Shown here: piece after piece, positions 51,872 to 60,130 of the stretch
Position numbering within the stretch: position 1 is the stretch's first letter
Layout of the letters: each line of letters starts with the position of its first letter
DNA from: Leadbetterella sp964563435
GTDB taxonomy: Bacteria; Bacteroidota; Bacteroidia; Cytophagales; Spirosomataceae
Assembly: GCA_964563435.1 (NCBI GenBank)
Contig: CAZLXI010000004.1
Span: 1-64,000 of the forward strand
Reading direction: 5' to 3'
Length of the DNA stretch: 64,000 nt
The notes under the pieces: model-generated
What the model was told of the DNA's origin: nothing
What the model saw: the letters and a program-made list of their open reading frames with translations, nothing else
Database searches by the model: none
Program-made: the position numbers and the translations under genes

Positions 51872-53500
51872 ATGAAATTAAAAGGCTTCGGCAACAGGGC
51901 GTACAATATCTTTTTTCATCTTCATACGGTAAGCGGGATCGTTCTGGCCGTAGCCCTGTTTGTCATTTTTTTTGCCGGAGCTTTTACGCTGTTTAAATCG
52001 GAGTTTTACCTGTGGGAGAACCCGTCGGCACGGAAAATAAAGACGGAAGATGCCGATCTTAAGGAAATGGTCGCCCGCCTGCAGGAGGCTCTTCCCGATT
52101 TTGATCTGGATGATGATACCTATTTTACCTTTGCCAGCCCGCAAAACCCGGTGATCGGGATTTACGGACATATCAAACCGGAAGGAGCGGAAGGCGAGAT
52201 CCACTATGCCGGAAAAATGAATCCCGTGACCTATGCCGTAAGCGATAAGGCGGAAAGTACGGTAGGGGAGACCCTGTATAAGCTGCACTATTTTGCCCAG
52301 ATCCCTTTTGCCGGCATGTGGATAGCCGGCTTTGTTTCCCTGTTTTTCATTTTTGCTACGGTTACGGGAGTTCTGGTGCATTGGAAAAATATGCTGAGCA
52401 AATTCTGGGCATTTTCGTTTCAGGGAACCTGGAAGCAGGTCTGGACCAACGGCCACACGGTGTTTGGCCTTTTGGGCCTGCCTTATCAATTCATGTACGC
52501 TGTTACAGGGGCTTTCTATCTGCTGTTGTTGCTGGTGCTGTTGCCCGCTGTGATGGTCTTTTACGAAGGGAAACCGGAAAAAGTATATGCTATGGCGTAC
52601 CCCATGTACGGGGTGGAATACGATGAGCAGGCTCCTGCTTTTGATCATACGGAAAACCTGGTTTCCCTCTACAGAAAAGTCCGGGAGCAATATGGGGCCG
52701 CCTATGAGATCCCGGCTGTTCAGACCCATCACGTTTATAAAGAAGACGGGGTGGCCAACTTCCGGCTGGTGAGTAAAGATAAAAGCATTTTTGCTTCGAA
52801 CGGCTACATCGGGTACCGGCTGAAAGACGGGAAAGAGCTGTACAACGCGTTGCCCGGCAAAAATAAGAAATGGACATACGCCATTGTGGAGACCATTATG
52901 CACCTCCATTTTGCTTCGTTTGGCGGCCTGGTGGTGAAGGGGATCTATTTTGTGATGGCCCTGTTCTCCTGCTTTGTTTTTGTGAGCGGGATCCTCATCT
53001 GGAAGGAGGCCCGGAACAACGCCCGTTACTCGACGAAACAGAAACGTTTTCACCGGCGGGTGACCCGGATATTCCTGGCCATTTGCTTCACCTTATTTCC
53101 GGCTACAGCCCTCCTGTTTTCGGCGGAGCTTCTGCTGCCTGCTGAAGACCATGCTTTCCGGGTGAATACGGTCTTCTTCCTGGCCTGGCTGCTGCTGGCG
53201 CTGGTCGCGGTGCTGCTGTCATCCGAAAGGCGTATCACCCGTTTCAGCTTAGGGTTGGGAGGTTTGTTCTCTTTGCTGGTTCCGTTGGTAAACGGCTTTG
53301 CCACGGGCGACTGGCTCTGGAAAACCCCGGTTACGCAGGTGTGGGCTACCGACGTCTTCTGGCTGGTGACCGGGTTGCTCAGCTTTTCCGTTTATGGCTT
53401 TACAAAATTACGCGACCTGCCTGAGGCAAAAGTCTTTGCCTTGGGCAGGCGTCCGCTGAGGTTCATTAAGAAAGCACGAAAAGAAGGGTCTACGGTGTAA
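51872..53500 (+). CDS. PepSY-associated membrane reductase (ferrisiderophore reductase type)
   Basis: This 542-aa inner-membrane protein has an N-terminal helix with His (FFHLHTVSGIVLAVALFVIFF), a periplasmic PepSY-type domain, further helices with conserved His (GVLVHWKN; ETIMHLHFASFGG), and several C-terminal helices. Such proteins (FoxB/PiuB type) are thought to carry haem and pass electrons to iron held by siderophores in the periplasm. It ends the operon that faces the siderophore receptor, so iron release is the best role. A small hairpin with T-run follows at 53529. Confidence 0.85.
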   Translation: MKLKGFGNRAYNIFFHLHTVSGIVLAVALFVIFFAGAFTLFKSEFYLWENPSARKIKTEDADLKEMVARLQEALPDFDLDDDTYFTFASPQNPVIGIYGHIKPEGAEGEIHYAGKMNPVTYAVSDKAESTVGETLYKLHYFAQIPFAGMWIAGFVSLFFIFATVTGVLVHWKNMLSKFWAFSFQGTWKQVWTNGHTVFGLLGLPYQFMYAVTGAFYLLLLLVLLPAVMVFYEGKPEKVYAMAYPMYGVEYDEQAPAFDHTENLVSLYRKVREQYGAAYEIPAVQTHHVYKEDGVANFRLVSKDKSIFASNGYIGYRLKDGKELYNALPGKNKKWTYAIVETIMHLHFASFGGLVVKGIYFVMALFSCFVFVSGILIWKEARNNARYSTKQKRFHRRVTRIFLAICFTLFPATALLFSAELLLPAEDHAFRVNTVFFLAWLLLALVAVLLSSERRITRFSLGLGGLFSLLVPLVNGFATGDWLWKTPVTQVWATDVFWLVTGLLSFSVYGFTKLRDLPEAKVFALGRRPLRFIKKARKEGSTV

Positions 53501-53528
53501 TGCCTTGTCAGGTATATTCCTGAGGGGA

Positions 53529-53550
53529 TACCGGTGCCCCCGGTGTTTTT
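53529..53550 (+). terminator. Candidate terminator after the PepSY gene
   Basis: A short GC stem (ACCGG/CCGGT, loop TGCCC) is followed by GTTTTT, 28 nt past the stop. The stem is short but the T-run is clear; it would separate this operon from the convergent murE. Confidence 0.5.
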
Positions 53551-53601
53551 GCCTAATCAGGGTCCAAAATTAAGTACGGCAGCAGGTTTTTGCACCCGAC
53601 A

Positions 53602-55053
53602 CTACACCCTGAAAGCCGCCCGCAGCTCTTCTCGGTCGTCGAAATGGCTTTTCACCCCCCTGATCTCCTGGTAGGTTTCATGGCCTTTTCCGGCAATGAG
53701 GATGATGTCTTCCGGTCCGGCCAGTGAAACGGCGCGGCGGATGGCTTCGCGACGGTCGGTGATCTGTTCCGTTTTCCGACGTTTGGTAAGCGACACGCCG
53801 GCCTGCATATCGGCCAGGATATCCTCCGGGTCTTCGTTTCGCGGGTTATCGGAGGTGAGTATGACCGTGTCGGAGAGTTCGCAGGCGATGGCGGCCATCT
53901 GCGGGCGCTTGCCCTTATCGCGGTTCCCGCCGCACCCTACCACCGTAATGATCCGCTCGTGGCCCTGGCGCAGGTCATTAATGGTCTCCAGCACATTTTT
54001 CAGGGCGTCGGGGGTGTGGGCGTAATCTACGATCCCTACGATATGCTCCGGCGAGATCACCTGCTCGAACCGGCCGGGGGGCGGGGTAAGCTGAGAGAGT
54101 TCCGTCAGGATATTTTCCGGGTTTTCTTCCAGCAGAACGGCCGCACCGTATACGGCCAGCAGGTTATAGGCATTGAATTTCCCGATCAGTTTGAACCAGA
54201 CCTCCTGTCCGTCAATATCCATCTGAAGGCCGAAGAGGCCGCAATCCAGCACTTTCCCCTTGAAACCGGCGATGTTTTTGAGCGAGTAGGAGTGTTTCTC
54301 CGCTTTGGTGTTCTGGAGCATCACTTTCCCGTTCCGGTCGTCGACATTAGTGAGAGCAAAGGCAGAGGCCTGCAAAGCGTCAAAGAAGCCTTTTTTGGCT
54401 TTGATGTATTCATCAAAGGTATGATGGAAGTCGAGGTGATCCTGGGTGATGTTGGTAAAGATCCCGCCAGAAAAATGCAGGCCGGCTATCCTTTCCTGCA
54501 CGACGGAGTGGGAGCTCACTTCCATAAATACAAAAGCACACCCTCTGCTGTGCATAAGGTGGAGAAGCTCGTTGAGGCGGACAGAATCGGGCGTGGTATG
54601 GGTAGAAGGAATGACCTCTTCTTCGACCTGGTTCTGTACCGTGGAAAGCAGCCCGCATTTGTATCCCAGCCTTCTGAACAGGCTGAACAGCAGGGTGGCC
54701 ACGGAGGTCTTTCCGTTGGTTCCGGTCACCCCCACCAGGCTTAATCTCCGGGATGGGTTGCCGTAGAAATTCCCGGCCGCTATGCCCATGGCCCGGGCCG
54801 AATTCTCTACCTGGATATAGGTAACGTTGGGTGCCGGCTCATCGGGTAAAACCTCGCAAAGCACGGCCGATGCTCCTGCTTCAATGGCTCTTCCGATAAA
54901 GTTGTGCCCGTCTGATTGAGTACCGGGAATAGCCGCAAAGAGGGTTCCGGCTTCTATTTTCCGGGAATCAAATTCGATTTTGGAGATCTCCACATCGGTC
55001 TTTCCGGAAACCGATTTTAGGGAAACATTGTAAAGGATATCGCTGAGAAGCAT
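53602..55053 (-). CDS. murE: UDP-N-acetylmuramoyl-L-alanyl-D-glutamate--2,6-diaminopimelate ligase
   Basis: At 483 aa from ATG 55053 (a TTG at 55059 adds two residues), MurE adds meso-diaminopimelate to the peptidoglycan stem peptide. Marks are EFDSRKIEAGTLFAAIPG, the ATP loop GVTGTNGKTSVATLL, TTPDSVRLNELLH, NITQDHLDFH with the carbamylated Lys region, and DNPRNEDP, which selects DAP over lysine. It stands alone rather than in a dcw cluster. Confidence 0.96.
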   Translation of the reverse strand: MLLSDILYNVSLKSVSGKTDVEISKIEFDSRKIEAGTLFAAIPGTQSDGHNFIGRAIEAGASAVLCEVLPDEPAPNVTYIQVENSARAMGIAAGNFYGNPSRRLSLVGVTGTNGKTSVATLLFSLFRRLGYKCGLLSTVQNQVEEEVIPSTHTTPDSVRLNELLHLMHSRGCAFVFMEVSSHSVVQERIAGLHFSGGIFTNITQDHLDFHHTFDEYIKAKKGFFDALQASAFALTNVDDRNGKVMLQNTKAEKHSYSLKNIAGFKGKVLDCGLFGLQMDIDGQEVWFKLIGKFNAYNLLAVYGAAVLLEENPENILTELSQLTPPPGRFEQVISPEHIVGIVDYAHTPDALKNVLETINDLRQGHERIITVVGCGGNRDKGKRPQMAAIACELSDTVILTSDNPRNEDPEDILADMQAGVSLTKRRKTEQITDRREAIRRAVSLAGPEDIILIAGKGHETYQEIRGVKSHFDDREELRAAFRV

Positions 55054-55096
55054 CGTCAAATGATTTTCGTGTAAAGATAAAGGGAGGTTGGGAGGA

Positions 55097-55217
55097 AAGT
55101 TAAAAACTAAAAGTTAAAAGTTGCGGTACATTAATTTTTAGTTTTTCATATAATACTAATGTTCCGTAACTTGTAACCGCAGCGGCGGACCGTTTTTAGT
55201 TTTTAACTTTTCACTAA
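55097..55217. repeat. Heptamer hairpin element, copy 3
   Basis: Left arm of AAAAACT/AAAAGTT 7-mers with TTGCGGTACATT, right arm with AATGTTCCGTAACTT, then a 20-nt GC-rich insertion (GTAACCGCAGCGGCGGACCG) and TTTTTAGTTTTTAACTTTTC. It lies between fmt (which ends at 55240) and murE, both on the minus strand. The insertion makes this the longest copy. Confidence 0.8.
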
Positions 55218-55239
55218 AACTTATATGACTAATATGCCT

Positions 55240-56163
55240 TTATGGTTCAAACCTGTACCCCCGTAAAAACTCCTCCGCCGTCATCCTTTTCTTGCCCTCC
55301 AGCTGAAGAGAGAGGAGGTTCAGGAAGCCGTGGCCAGTGGCGGCTACGAGGTTTTTTTTATGGTCGGTGTACAGCTTTTCGGTCACTTGCTCCAGGCCGG
55401 CCGGCAATGCAGGAAGTACCCGGGTTTCAAAGATCTTCAGTTGCTTATCTTTAAGGGTGGTCCAGGCTGCAGGATACGGACTAAGGCCCCGCACGAAATT
55501 GTGGAGCGAAGCCGCGTCTTTTGACCAGTCGATCTCCGTGGTTTCCTTAAAGATCTTGGGAGCGGCCTTCAGTTCGCCGCTGAAGTGCTGGGGCTGCCCG
55601 GGATAGTTGCCGGCTTCAATGGCTCTTACCGTTTTTACCACGAGGTCTGCGCCGATCCACATCATTTTGTCGTGGAGATCACCGGCCGAGTCATTTTCCC
55701 CGATGGCTATGGTGTCGGTAAAAATGATCTTACCGGTGTCGATCTCTTTCTCGATAAAGAAGGTGGTTACACCAGTGGTTTTTTCGCCGTTGATGACCGC
55801 CCAGTTGATCGGTGCAGCACCCCGGTATTGGGGCAGCAGGGAGCCGTGCAGGTTAATAGTGCCTTTGGGTGGCATGGCCCATACGGCCTCCGGCAACATC
55901 CGGAAAGCCACTACCACCTGAAGGTCGGCTTTGTAAGCAGCCAGCTCTTCCAGGAATGCCCTGCTTTTCAGCCTTTCGGGTTGAAGCACGGGGATATTTT
56001 GGGAAACGGCATATTTCTTTACCGGTGACTCACTCATTTTGAGCCCCCGGCCTACAGGCTTATCCGGCGCCGTGATCACGGCTACCACTTCAAAATTATT
56101 TTCAACCAGTCTTTGCAGTGTGGCCACGGCAAAGTCGGGCGTTCCCATAAACACGATCCTCAT
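55240..56163 (-). CDS. fmt: Methionyl-tRNA formyltransferase
   Basis: This 307-aa cytosolic enzyme formylates Met-tRNA(fMet) from 10-formyl-THF. Marks are MRIVFMGTPDFAVATL, the catalytic INLHGSLLPQYRGAAPINWAVI, and the Asp in EKEIDTGKII, followed by an OB-fold C-terminal domain. It starts 1 nt after the stop of the DUF4293 gene and is probably expressed from that gene's promoter. Confidence 0.96.
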   Translation of the reverse strand: MRIVFMGTPDFAVATLQRLVENNFEVVAVITAPDKPVGRGLKMSESPVKKYAVSQNIPVLQPERLKSRAFLEELAAYKADLQVVVAFRMLPEAVWAMPPKGTINLHGSLLPQYRGAAPINWAVINGEKTTGVTTFFIEKEIDTGKIIFTDTIAIGENDSAGDLHDKMMWIGADLVVKTVRAIEAGNYPGQPQHFSGELKAAPKIFKETTEIDWSKDAASLHNFVRGLSPYPAAWTTLKDKQLKIFETRVLPALPAGLEQVTEKLYTDHKKNLVAATGHGFLNLLSLQLEGKKRMTAEEFLRGYRFEP

Positions 56164-56164
56164 A

Positions 56165-56632
56165 CTATCTCATGCGGTCGGCCGAGCGAACCAGCTTCTC
56201 GTCTTTTTTGATAAAATAGTTGGCCAGCGAGTTGCTTACCATCGCTGCGATCAAAGCAAAAATTCCTACTTCATAGGTCTCATCGCCTCCCGTGCCTGTC
56301 TGCTTAGCATCTCTCATGATGTGATATACCGTTACGGCCAGCGTGGACCCCATCATTAAGGCATTAAAGGCCACAAACAGGATCTGCCGCAGACGGTTGC
56401 GGTATTGAAAAAGGGCGATGAGGGTCACCAGGATAGCTATGCAAGCCATTACAGCCACATAATATATAGGTTTTTCGGTGCCCAGCGTTCCTACTTTGTG
56501 CAAGACATGATAGGGATTTACAATAACCGACTCCGACGCGGAGAGCGTCCGCGTATAGGCGTTGGTGCCCAGAAATACAGCCAGGGCCATGGCGGTAATC
56601 AATAAAAATACGGATTGAATTCTCTGGATCAT
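56165..56632 (-). CDS. DUF4293 family membrane protein
   Basis: From ATG 56632 the protein is 155 aa and starts MIQRIQSVFLLITAMALAVF, the hallmark of DUF4293. Four membrane helices are visible (about residues 6-25, 55-75, 83-105, 120-145), with a periplasmic loop after the first. It ends in a Lys-rich tail (FIKKDEKLVRSADRMR). The longer frame upstream has no better start. It precedes fmt in a two-gene unit. The family is widespread in Bacteroidota with unknown role. Confidence 0.85.
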   Translation of the reverse strand: MIQRIQSVFLLITAMALAVFLGTNAYTRTLSASESVIVNPYHVLHKVGTLGTEKPIYYVAVMACIAILVTLIALFQYRNRLRQILFVAFNALMMGSTLAVTVYHIMRDAKQTGTGGDETYEVGIFALIAAMVSNSLANYFIKKDEKLVRSADRMR

Positions 56633-56652
56633 AAATAATTGAAATGTTTGTG

Positions 56653-56683
56653 CAAAAGTAACACTATAGCGCATGTTTAACAA
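56653..56683 (-). promoter_or_regulatory. Promoter of the DUF4293-fmt unit
   Basis: On the minus strand TTG (56683-56681), a 20-nt spacer and TACTTTTG (56660-56653) match the Bacteroidota consensus. Transcription would start near 56647, 15 nt before the ATG at 56632. Confidence 0.65.
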
Positions 56684-56770
56684 AAGCAAGATTTAAACAT
56701 ACGCTGATCCGGGTTTAGAATGTATACAGGCTGCTTAAGAAGCGGAAGGAGAAATAAGCATATTTTATCG

Positions 56771-56778
56771 TATTTTTG
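56771..56778 (+). promoter_or_regulatory. -7 promoter element for gldG
   Basis: TATTTTTG fits TAnnTTTG and lies 21 nt before the gldG ATG. The -33 TTG is not seen at standard spacing. Its presence supports gldG being transcribed alone. Confidence 0.4.
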
Positions 56779-56799
56779 TAATTCATTTAGGGATTGAAT

Positions 56800-58455
56800 A
56801 TGGGTAAACGGGCGGTGATTATCGGAGGGATACTCCTCCTGAATCTTCTGAGTTTTTATATGTATTTCCGGTGGGACCTCACGGAAGACAAGCGATATTC
56901 CCTGTCGGAAGCCACCCGGAACCTGCTGGAAGGGTTACCGGCTCCGGTAGAAATTACGGTCTACCTGGAAGGAAGCGGTCTGCCGGGCGGGTTTGAACGC
57001 CTGAGAAGGGCTGTGAAGGAGACTTTGGGGGAATTCCGGTATTATACAGGAAAGAATATTGTCGTACGCTATGTTGACCCCGAAAAGGGAAGTGATGCCG
57101 AAAAGAAGGCCCGCTTTGCCGATTTTGAGAAAAAGGGGATCCTGCCCACCCATGTATTTGATCAGAAGGGAGGGCGTAAGTCGGAGATCGCAGTTTTTCC
57201 GTACGCGGTAGTTAAGGCCGACGGGAAGGAAGATGTGGTATTGCTTCTGAAATCGAATCAGATCACTTCCGTAACACCGGAAGAAAAGCTGAACCGTTCG
57301 TATGAAAATGTGGAATATGAGCTGGCTTCTTCCATCCAGAAGCTTACGGCTAAGGAAAAAAAGAATATCGGGTTGCTCCCGGAATTTATGTCACGGAGTC
57401 CCCTGGAGTTCAGGGGCATGATTGACGCGCTGAAAGACCGCTACAATCTCTTTATTATTGATGCAAAGGCTTCCCGGAGCTTTGACGGGCTGGATGCGCT
57501 CATTATTCCGTCTCCGGATAAGCCGCTCGACGACAGCACCAAGTTTAAGATCGACCAGTTTATTATGACCGGAGGAGCGGTACTTTTCTTTGTAGACGGG
57601 CTGAAAGTAGATTCTATCGGCCTGGAAGGAACCTATGCGCAGCCGCTCGACGTGAACATCGATGACCTTCTGTTCAATTACGGCCTGAGAATCAACAAAA
57701 ACATCGTCAAAGACGGGCTGAACGCGGCCGTTATCCCTTTAGTGGTGGGACAAATGGGGGATGAACCTAATATCCAGCCGGTGGTTTACCGGTATTTTCC
57801 ACTTATCAATAACTTCGGCAACAGCCTGATCACCAAAAATATAGGTATGGTACTGACCCGGTATACGGCTACGATCGATACCGTTAATGCCGGTGACGGG
57901 CTCACCAAAACCCCCCTGTTACTGACCTCGCCGCATACCCAGGTGCTGAATGCACCGGCGCTGATCACTTTTAACGAGGCCCGGAAAGATACGGAAGAGA
58001 CGGAGTACAACGGCGGGATCCGGGCGGTAGGCTACCTGGTAGAAGGGGAGTTCCGGTCGCTCTACAGGAACCGGTTTTCCGGTCGCCCTTCCTCAGGGGA
58101 TGTCATCACGAAGTCAAAACCGGCGAAAATACTGGTAGTGGCGGATGGTGATGTGATCCGGAACGAGATCAATGAGGAAAAGGGGACATTTTATCCGTTA
58201 GGGTTTGACAAGTATTTTAAACACTGGTACGGCAACGAGGATTTTCTTCTGAATGCGCTGAATTATCTGACCGACGGGGAGGGGATTTTGCTTTCCAGGA
58301 CAAAGACGGTGGGTATGCGCCCCCTGGATGCGCTTAAAATAAGAGATAATCGTATGCAGATCCGGCTTTTTAATATTGTATTGCCGCTTGCGATGTTATT
58401 GGTGTTCGGGGTGATCCGTTATGTATGGACACGGAAGAAATATACGGCTATATAA
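56800..58455 (+). CDS. gldG: Gliding-motility ABC transporter substrate-binding protein GldG
   Basis: This 551-aa protein (ATG 56800) has an N-terminal membrane helix (RAVIIGGILLLNLLSFYMYF) followed by the GldG start RWDLTEDKRYSLSEATRNLL. It has a large periplasmic ABC-2 type domain (NRSYENVEYELASSIQKLT, FVDGLKVDS) and a C-terminal helix (IVLPLAMLLVFGVIRYVW). With GldA and GldF it forms an ABC system linked to gliding in Flavobacterium. Usually gldF lies just upstream; here the neighbour is the divergent DUF4293 gene, so gldG is separated. Confidence 0.9.
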   Translation: MGKRAVIIGGILLLNLLSFYMYFRWDLTEDKRYSLSEATRNLLEGLPAPVEITVYLEGSGLPGGFERLRRAVKETLGEFRYYTGKNIVVRYVDPEKGSDAEKKARFADFEKKGILPTHVFDQKGGRKSEIAVFPYAVVKADGKEDVVLLLKSNQITSVTPEEKLNRSYENVEYELASSIQKLTAKEKKNIGLLPEFMSRSPLEFRGMIDALKDRYNLFIIDAKASRSFDGLDALIIPSPDKPLDDSTKFKIDQFIMTGGAVLFFVDGLKVDSIGLEGTYAQPLDVNIDDLLFNYGLRINKNIVKDGLNAAVIPLVVGQMGDEPNIQPVVYRYFPLINNFGNSLITKNIGMVLTRYTATIDTVNAGDGLTKTPLLLTSPHTQVLNAPALITFNEARKDTEETEYNGGIRAVGYLVEGEFRSLYRNRFSGRPSSGDVITKSKPAKILVVADGDVIRNEINEEKGTFYPLGFDKYFKHWYGNEDFLLNALNYLTDGEGILLSRTKTVGMRPLDALKIRDNRMQIRLFNIVLPLAMLLVFGVIRYVWTRKKYTAI

Positions 58456-58482
58456 AACAAAGGGCCGGCCAACGGCCAGCCC
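58445..58482 (-). terminator. Terminator for the small secreted protein gene
   Basis: On the minus strand the stem GGGCTGGCC/GGCCGGCCC (one mismatch, 3-nt loop) is followed by TTTGTTTTATA. It lies 15 nt past the stop of the 58497-58856 gene and overlaps the 3' end of convergent gldG. Confidence 0.65.
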
Positions 58483-58496
58483 ATGTCTCATTCTAA

Positions 58497-58856
58497 CTAA
58501 ATAACAATTTTTAACTCTTCTTTCTGCTCTTTTTCAAGCCGGATTTCTTTGGAGAAAGTGGAGGTTTTGTCCGACAACTGGAGGGTGTAATCTCCTGAGT
58601 CAAGATTAGACAGATTAAGGGTCAGTCCCATCCTGTTCTTGTTCTTTCCAATACTTTCCGACTGAATAATTCTTCCTTTGGCATCCTTGATCTCGAGGAG
58701 CAGGGCATCGGAAGATTCCTTGTTTACGAATACTTTCAGGGTATGCGTATTCTGAACGTTGTACATACCTACTTTAAAGGAAGTAGGGTTTACGTTAGCG
58801 AAGGCCAAAGTGCTGCTTACCGCCAGTACGGCGAATGTTTTAAATAGCTTTTTCAT
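58497..58856 (-). CDS. Small secreted beta-sandwich protein (DUF3244-like)
   Basis: At 119 aa from ATG 58856 it has a clear signal peptide (FKTFAVLAVSSTLAFA). The mature part (KVGMYNVQNTHTLKVFVNKE, ALLLEIKDAKGRIIQSESI, LNLSNLDSGDYTLQLSDK) reads as a single Ig-like or C-terminal-sorting-like beta sandwich, similar to DUF3244 proteins of Bacteroidota. The longer frame upstream to 59015 lacks a signal and is unlikely. It is probably periplasmic or on the cell surface; role unknown. It has its own terminator. Confidence 0.78.
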   Translation of the reverse strand: MKKLFKTFAVLAVSSTLAFANVNPTSFKVGMYNVQNTHTLKVFVNKESSDALLLEIKDAKGRIIQSESIGKNKNRMGLTLNLSNLDSGDYTLQLSDKTSTFSKEIRLEKEQKEELKIVI

Positions 58857-59100
58857 AATTTTAAGTAATTTTAATTGCTTTTTCGTTTTCAAAATTAGCG
58901 CCTCACACCTTACCAGAAAAGCATTTCTGTTTGAATGGTCGGTTTTCGTTTTTGAATGGATAAAAACAGGTTTTTTGTAATAGCTTCGGTTAAAAGATGC
59001 AAGGCAAAGCTTCAAAGTTGCATCCTGTAATAAAAACTTTTTAAAAGACGAAAAGTTACAAAAAGGGAGCTCTTTTTTTGCGAGAGGGCAATGGGGATTA

Positions 59101-59202
59101 GTTAAAAACTAAAAGTTAAAAGTGAAAAGTTGCGGAACATTAGTATTTAATATGAAAGCAATGTTCCGCAACTTTTAGTTTTTAGTTTTTAACTTTTCAC
59201 TT
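59101..59202. repeat. Heptamer hairpin element, copy 4 (best preserved)
   Basis: AAAAACT/AAAAGTT arms enclose TTGCGGAACATT and its exact complement AATGTTCCGCAA, giving a near-perfect hairpin with a loop of about 22 nt (AGTATTTAATATGAAAGC region). It lies 54 nt past the nusG stop, after that gene's terminator. Confidence 0.82.
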
Positions 59203-59204
59203 AA

Positions 59205-59236
59205 TAAAAAAGGCCGCCCGGTTTCCCGGGCAGCCC
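59205..59236 (-). terminator. Rho-independent terminator after nusG
   Basis: On the minus strand the GC-rich stem GGCTGCCCGG/CCGGGCGGCC (loop GAAA) is followed by TTTTTTATT. It lies 21 nt past the nusG stop and ends the tRNA-Trp/secE/nusG unit. Confidence 0.85.
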
Positions 59237-59257
59237 TTCCTGTTTCTAATATAAAGA

Positions 59258-59812
59258 TTATTGTAGTTTCTCTACCTGCAGGTATCCCAGCTCTACCGGG
59301 GTGCTTCTTCCGAAGATCTTTACACTTACGCTGAGCTTTTTCTTCTCATCGTATATTTCTTCCACGGTTCCTTCAAAGCCGTTGAAGGGCCCGTCGATCA
59401 CTTTTACGGTCTCGCCGGTTACAAATGACATGCCGGAATCGATAGCCTCTTCCTGGGAAGTTTCCTGTACCCCCAGGATACGGTTAACCTCCGACTGTCT
59501 CAAAGGCTCGGGCTCAATGGAAGCTCCTCCGTTTTTACCCAGGAAACCGATCACTCCGGGAATGCTCTTGATCAGGTGAAGAACCTCACCATTATTCAGG
59601 TCGGCGTTCACCAATATGTATCCGGGGAAGAAGTTCTTTTCCCGTACCCGTTTTTTACCGTTTCTTACCTCAATTATTTTTTCTGTGGGGATAAGTACTT
59701 CCGGAATGAAGTCGGTGAGTTTTCTTCTTGCGGCTTCATTCTCAATGTAGTTTTTTATCTTTTTTTCCTGCTGTGAAACAGCCCTGACCACATACCAGTT
59801 ATAATCACTCAT
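59258..59812 (-). CDS. nusG: Transcription elongation/antitermination factor NusG
   Basis: This 184-aa protein binds RNA polymerase and links it to ribosomes or Rho. The NGN domain starts NWYVVRAVSQQEKKIKNYIE and contains FFPGYILVNADLNNGEVLHL. The C-terminal KOW domain starts FVTGETVKVIDGPFNGFEGT. It follows secE by 13 nt. In most bacteria rplK and rplA come next; here a strong terminator and an unrelated gene follow, so the ribosomal block is not adjacent. Confidence 0.96.
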   Translation of the reverse strand: MSDYNWYVVRAVSQQEKKIKNYIENEAARRKLTDFIPEVLIPTEKIIEVRNGKKRVREKNFFPGYILVNADLNNGEVLHLIKSIPGVIGFLGKNGGASIEPEPLRQSEVNRILGVQETSQEEAIDSGMSFVTGETVKVIDGPFNGFEGTVEEIYDEKKKLSVSVKIFGRSTPVELGYLQVEKLQ

Positions 59813-59825
59813 GACAGATGATTTA

Positions 59826-60017
59826 TCAGATGGATTCTAGCAAAAACTCCAGCGCATTCGTGATCAGGAAATCAATACCTCCCACCACCAGGGCGAAGAT
59901 AATAGATGCCACAAGCACTAAGGTAGCGCTTGACTGAAGCGAACTCCATGACGGCCACGTAACTTCGTTCGTGATCTCATTCCAGGAGTCTTTGAAGAAT
60001 TGAATAACACTATTCAT
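59826..60017 (-). CDS. secE: Preprotein translocase subunit SecE
   Basis: This 63-aa single-span inner-membrane protein is part of SecYEG. The amphipathic helix FFKDSWNEITNEVTWPSWSSL is followed by the membrane segment SATLVLVASIIFALVVGGIDFL, the minimal SecE found in most bacteria. It sits between tRNA-Trp and nusG, an arrangement common in Bacteroidota. Confidence 0.95.
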   Translation of the reverse strand: MNSVIQFFKDSWNEITNEVTWPSWSSLQSSATLVLVASIIFALVVGGIDFLITNALEFLLESI

Positions 60018-60033
60018 ATATATCCTTATTTTG

Positions 60034-60104
60034 CACAGGTACTAGGACTCGAACCCAGACCGACGGTTTTGGAGACCGCAGTTCTACCTTTAAACTATAC
60101 CTGT
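60034..60104 (-). tRNA. trnW: tRNA-Trp (anticodon CCA)
   Basis: On the minus strand a cloverleaf of 71 nt is visible: acceptor ACAGGTA pairs with TACCTGT, discriminator G; anticodon stem GCGGT/ACCGT around loop CTCCAAA with anticodon CCA; T arm with GGTTCGAGTCC. The 3' CCA is not encoded. It precedes secE by 16 nt. Confidence 0.95.
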
Positions 60105-60130
60105 TTGATCGGGGTGCAAATGTAGCAAAT

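Noticed and set aside
51878..53053. 391-aa minus-strand ORF
   Set aside because: It is the antisense shadow of the PepSY reductase gene; its low-complexity His/Gln/Lys content and lack of any domain do not support coding.
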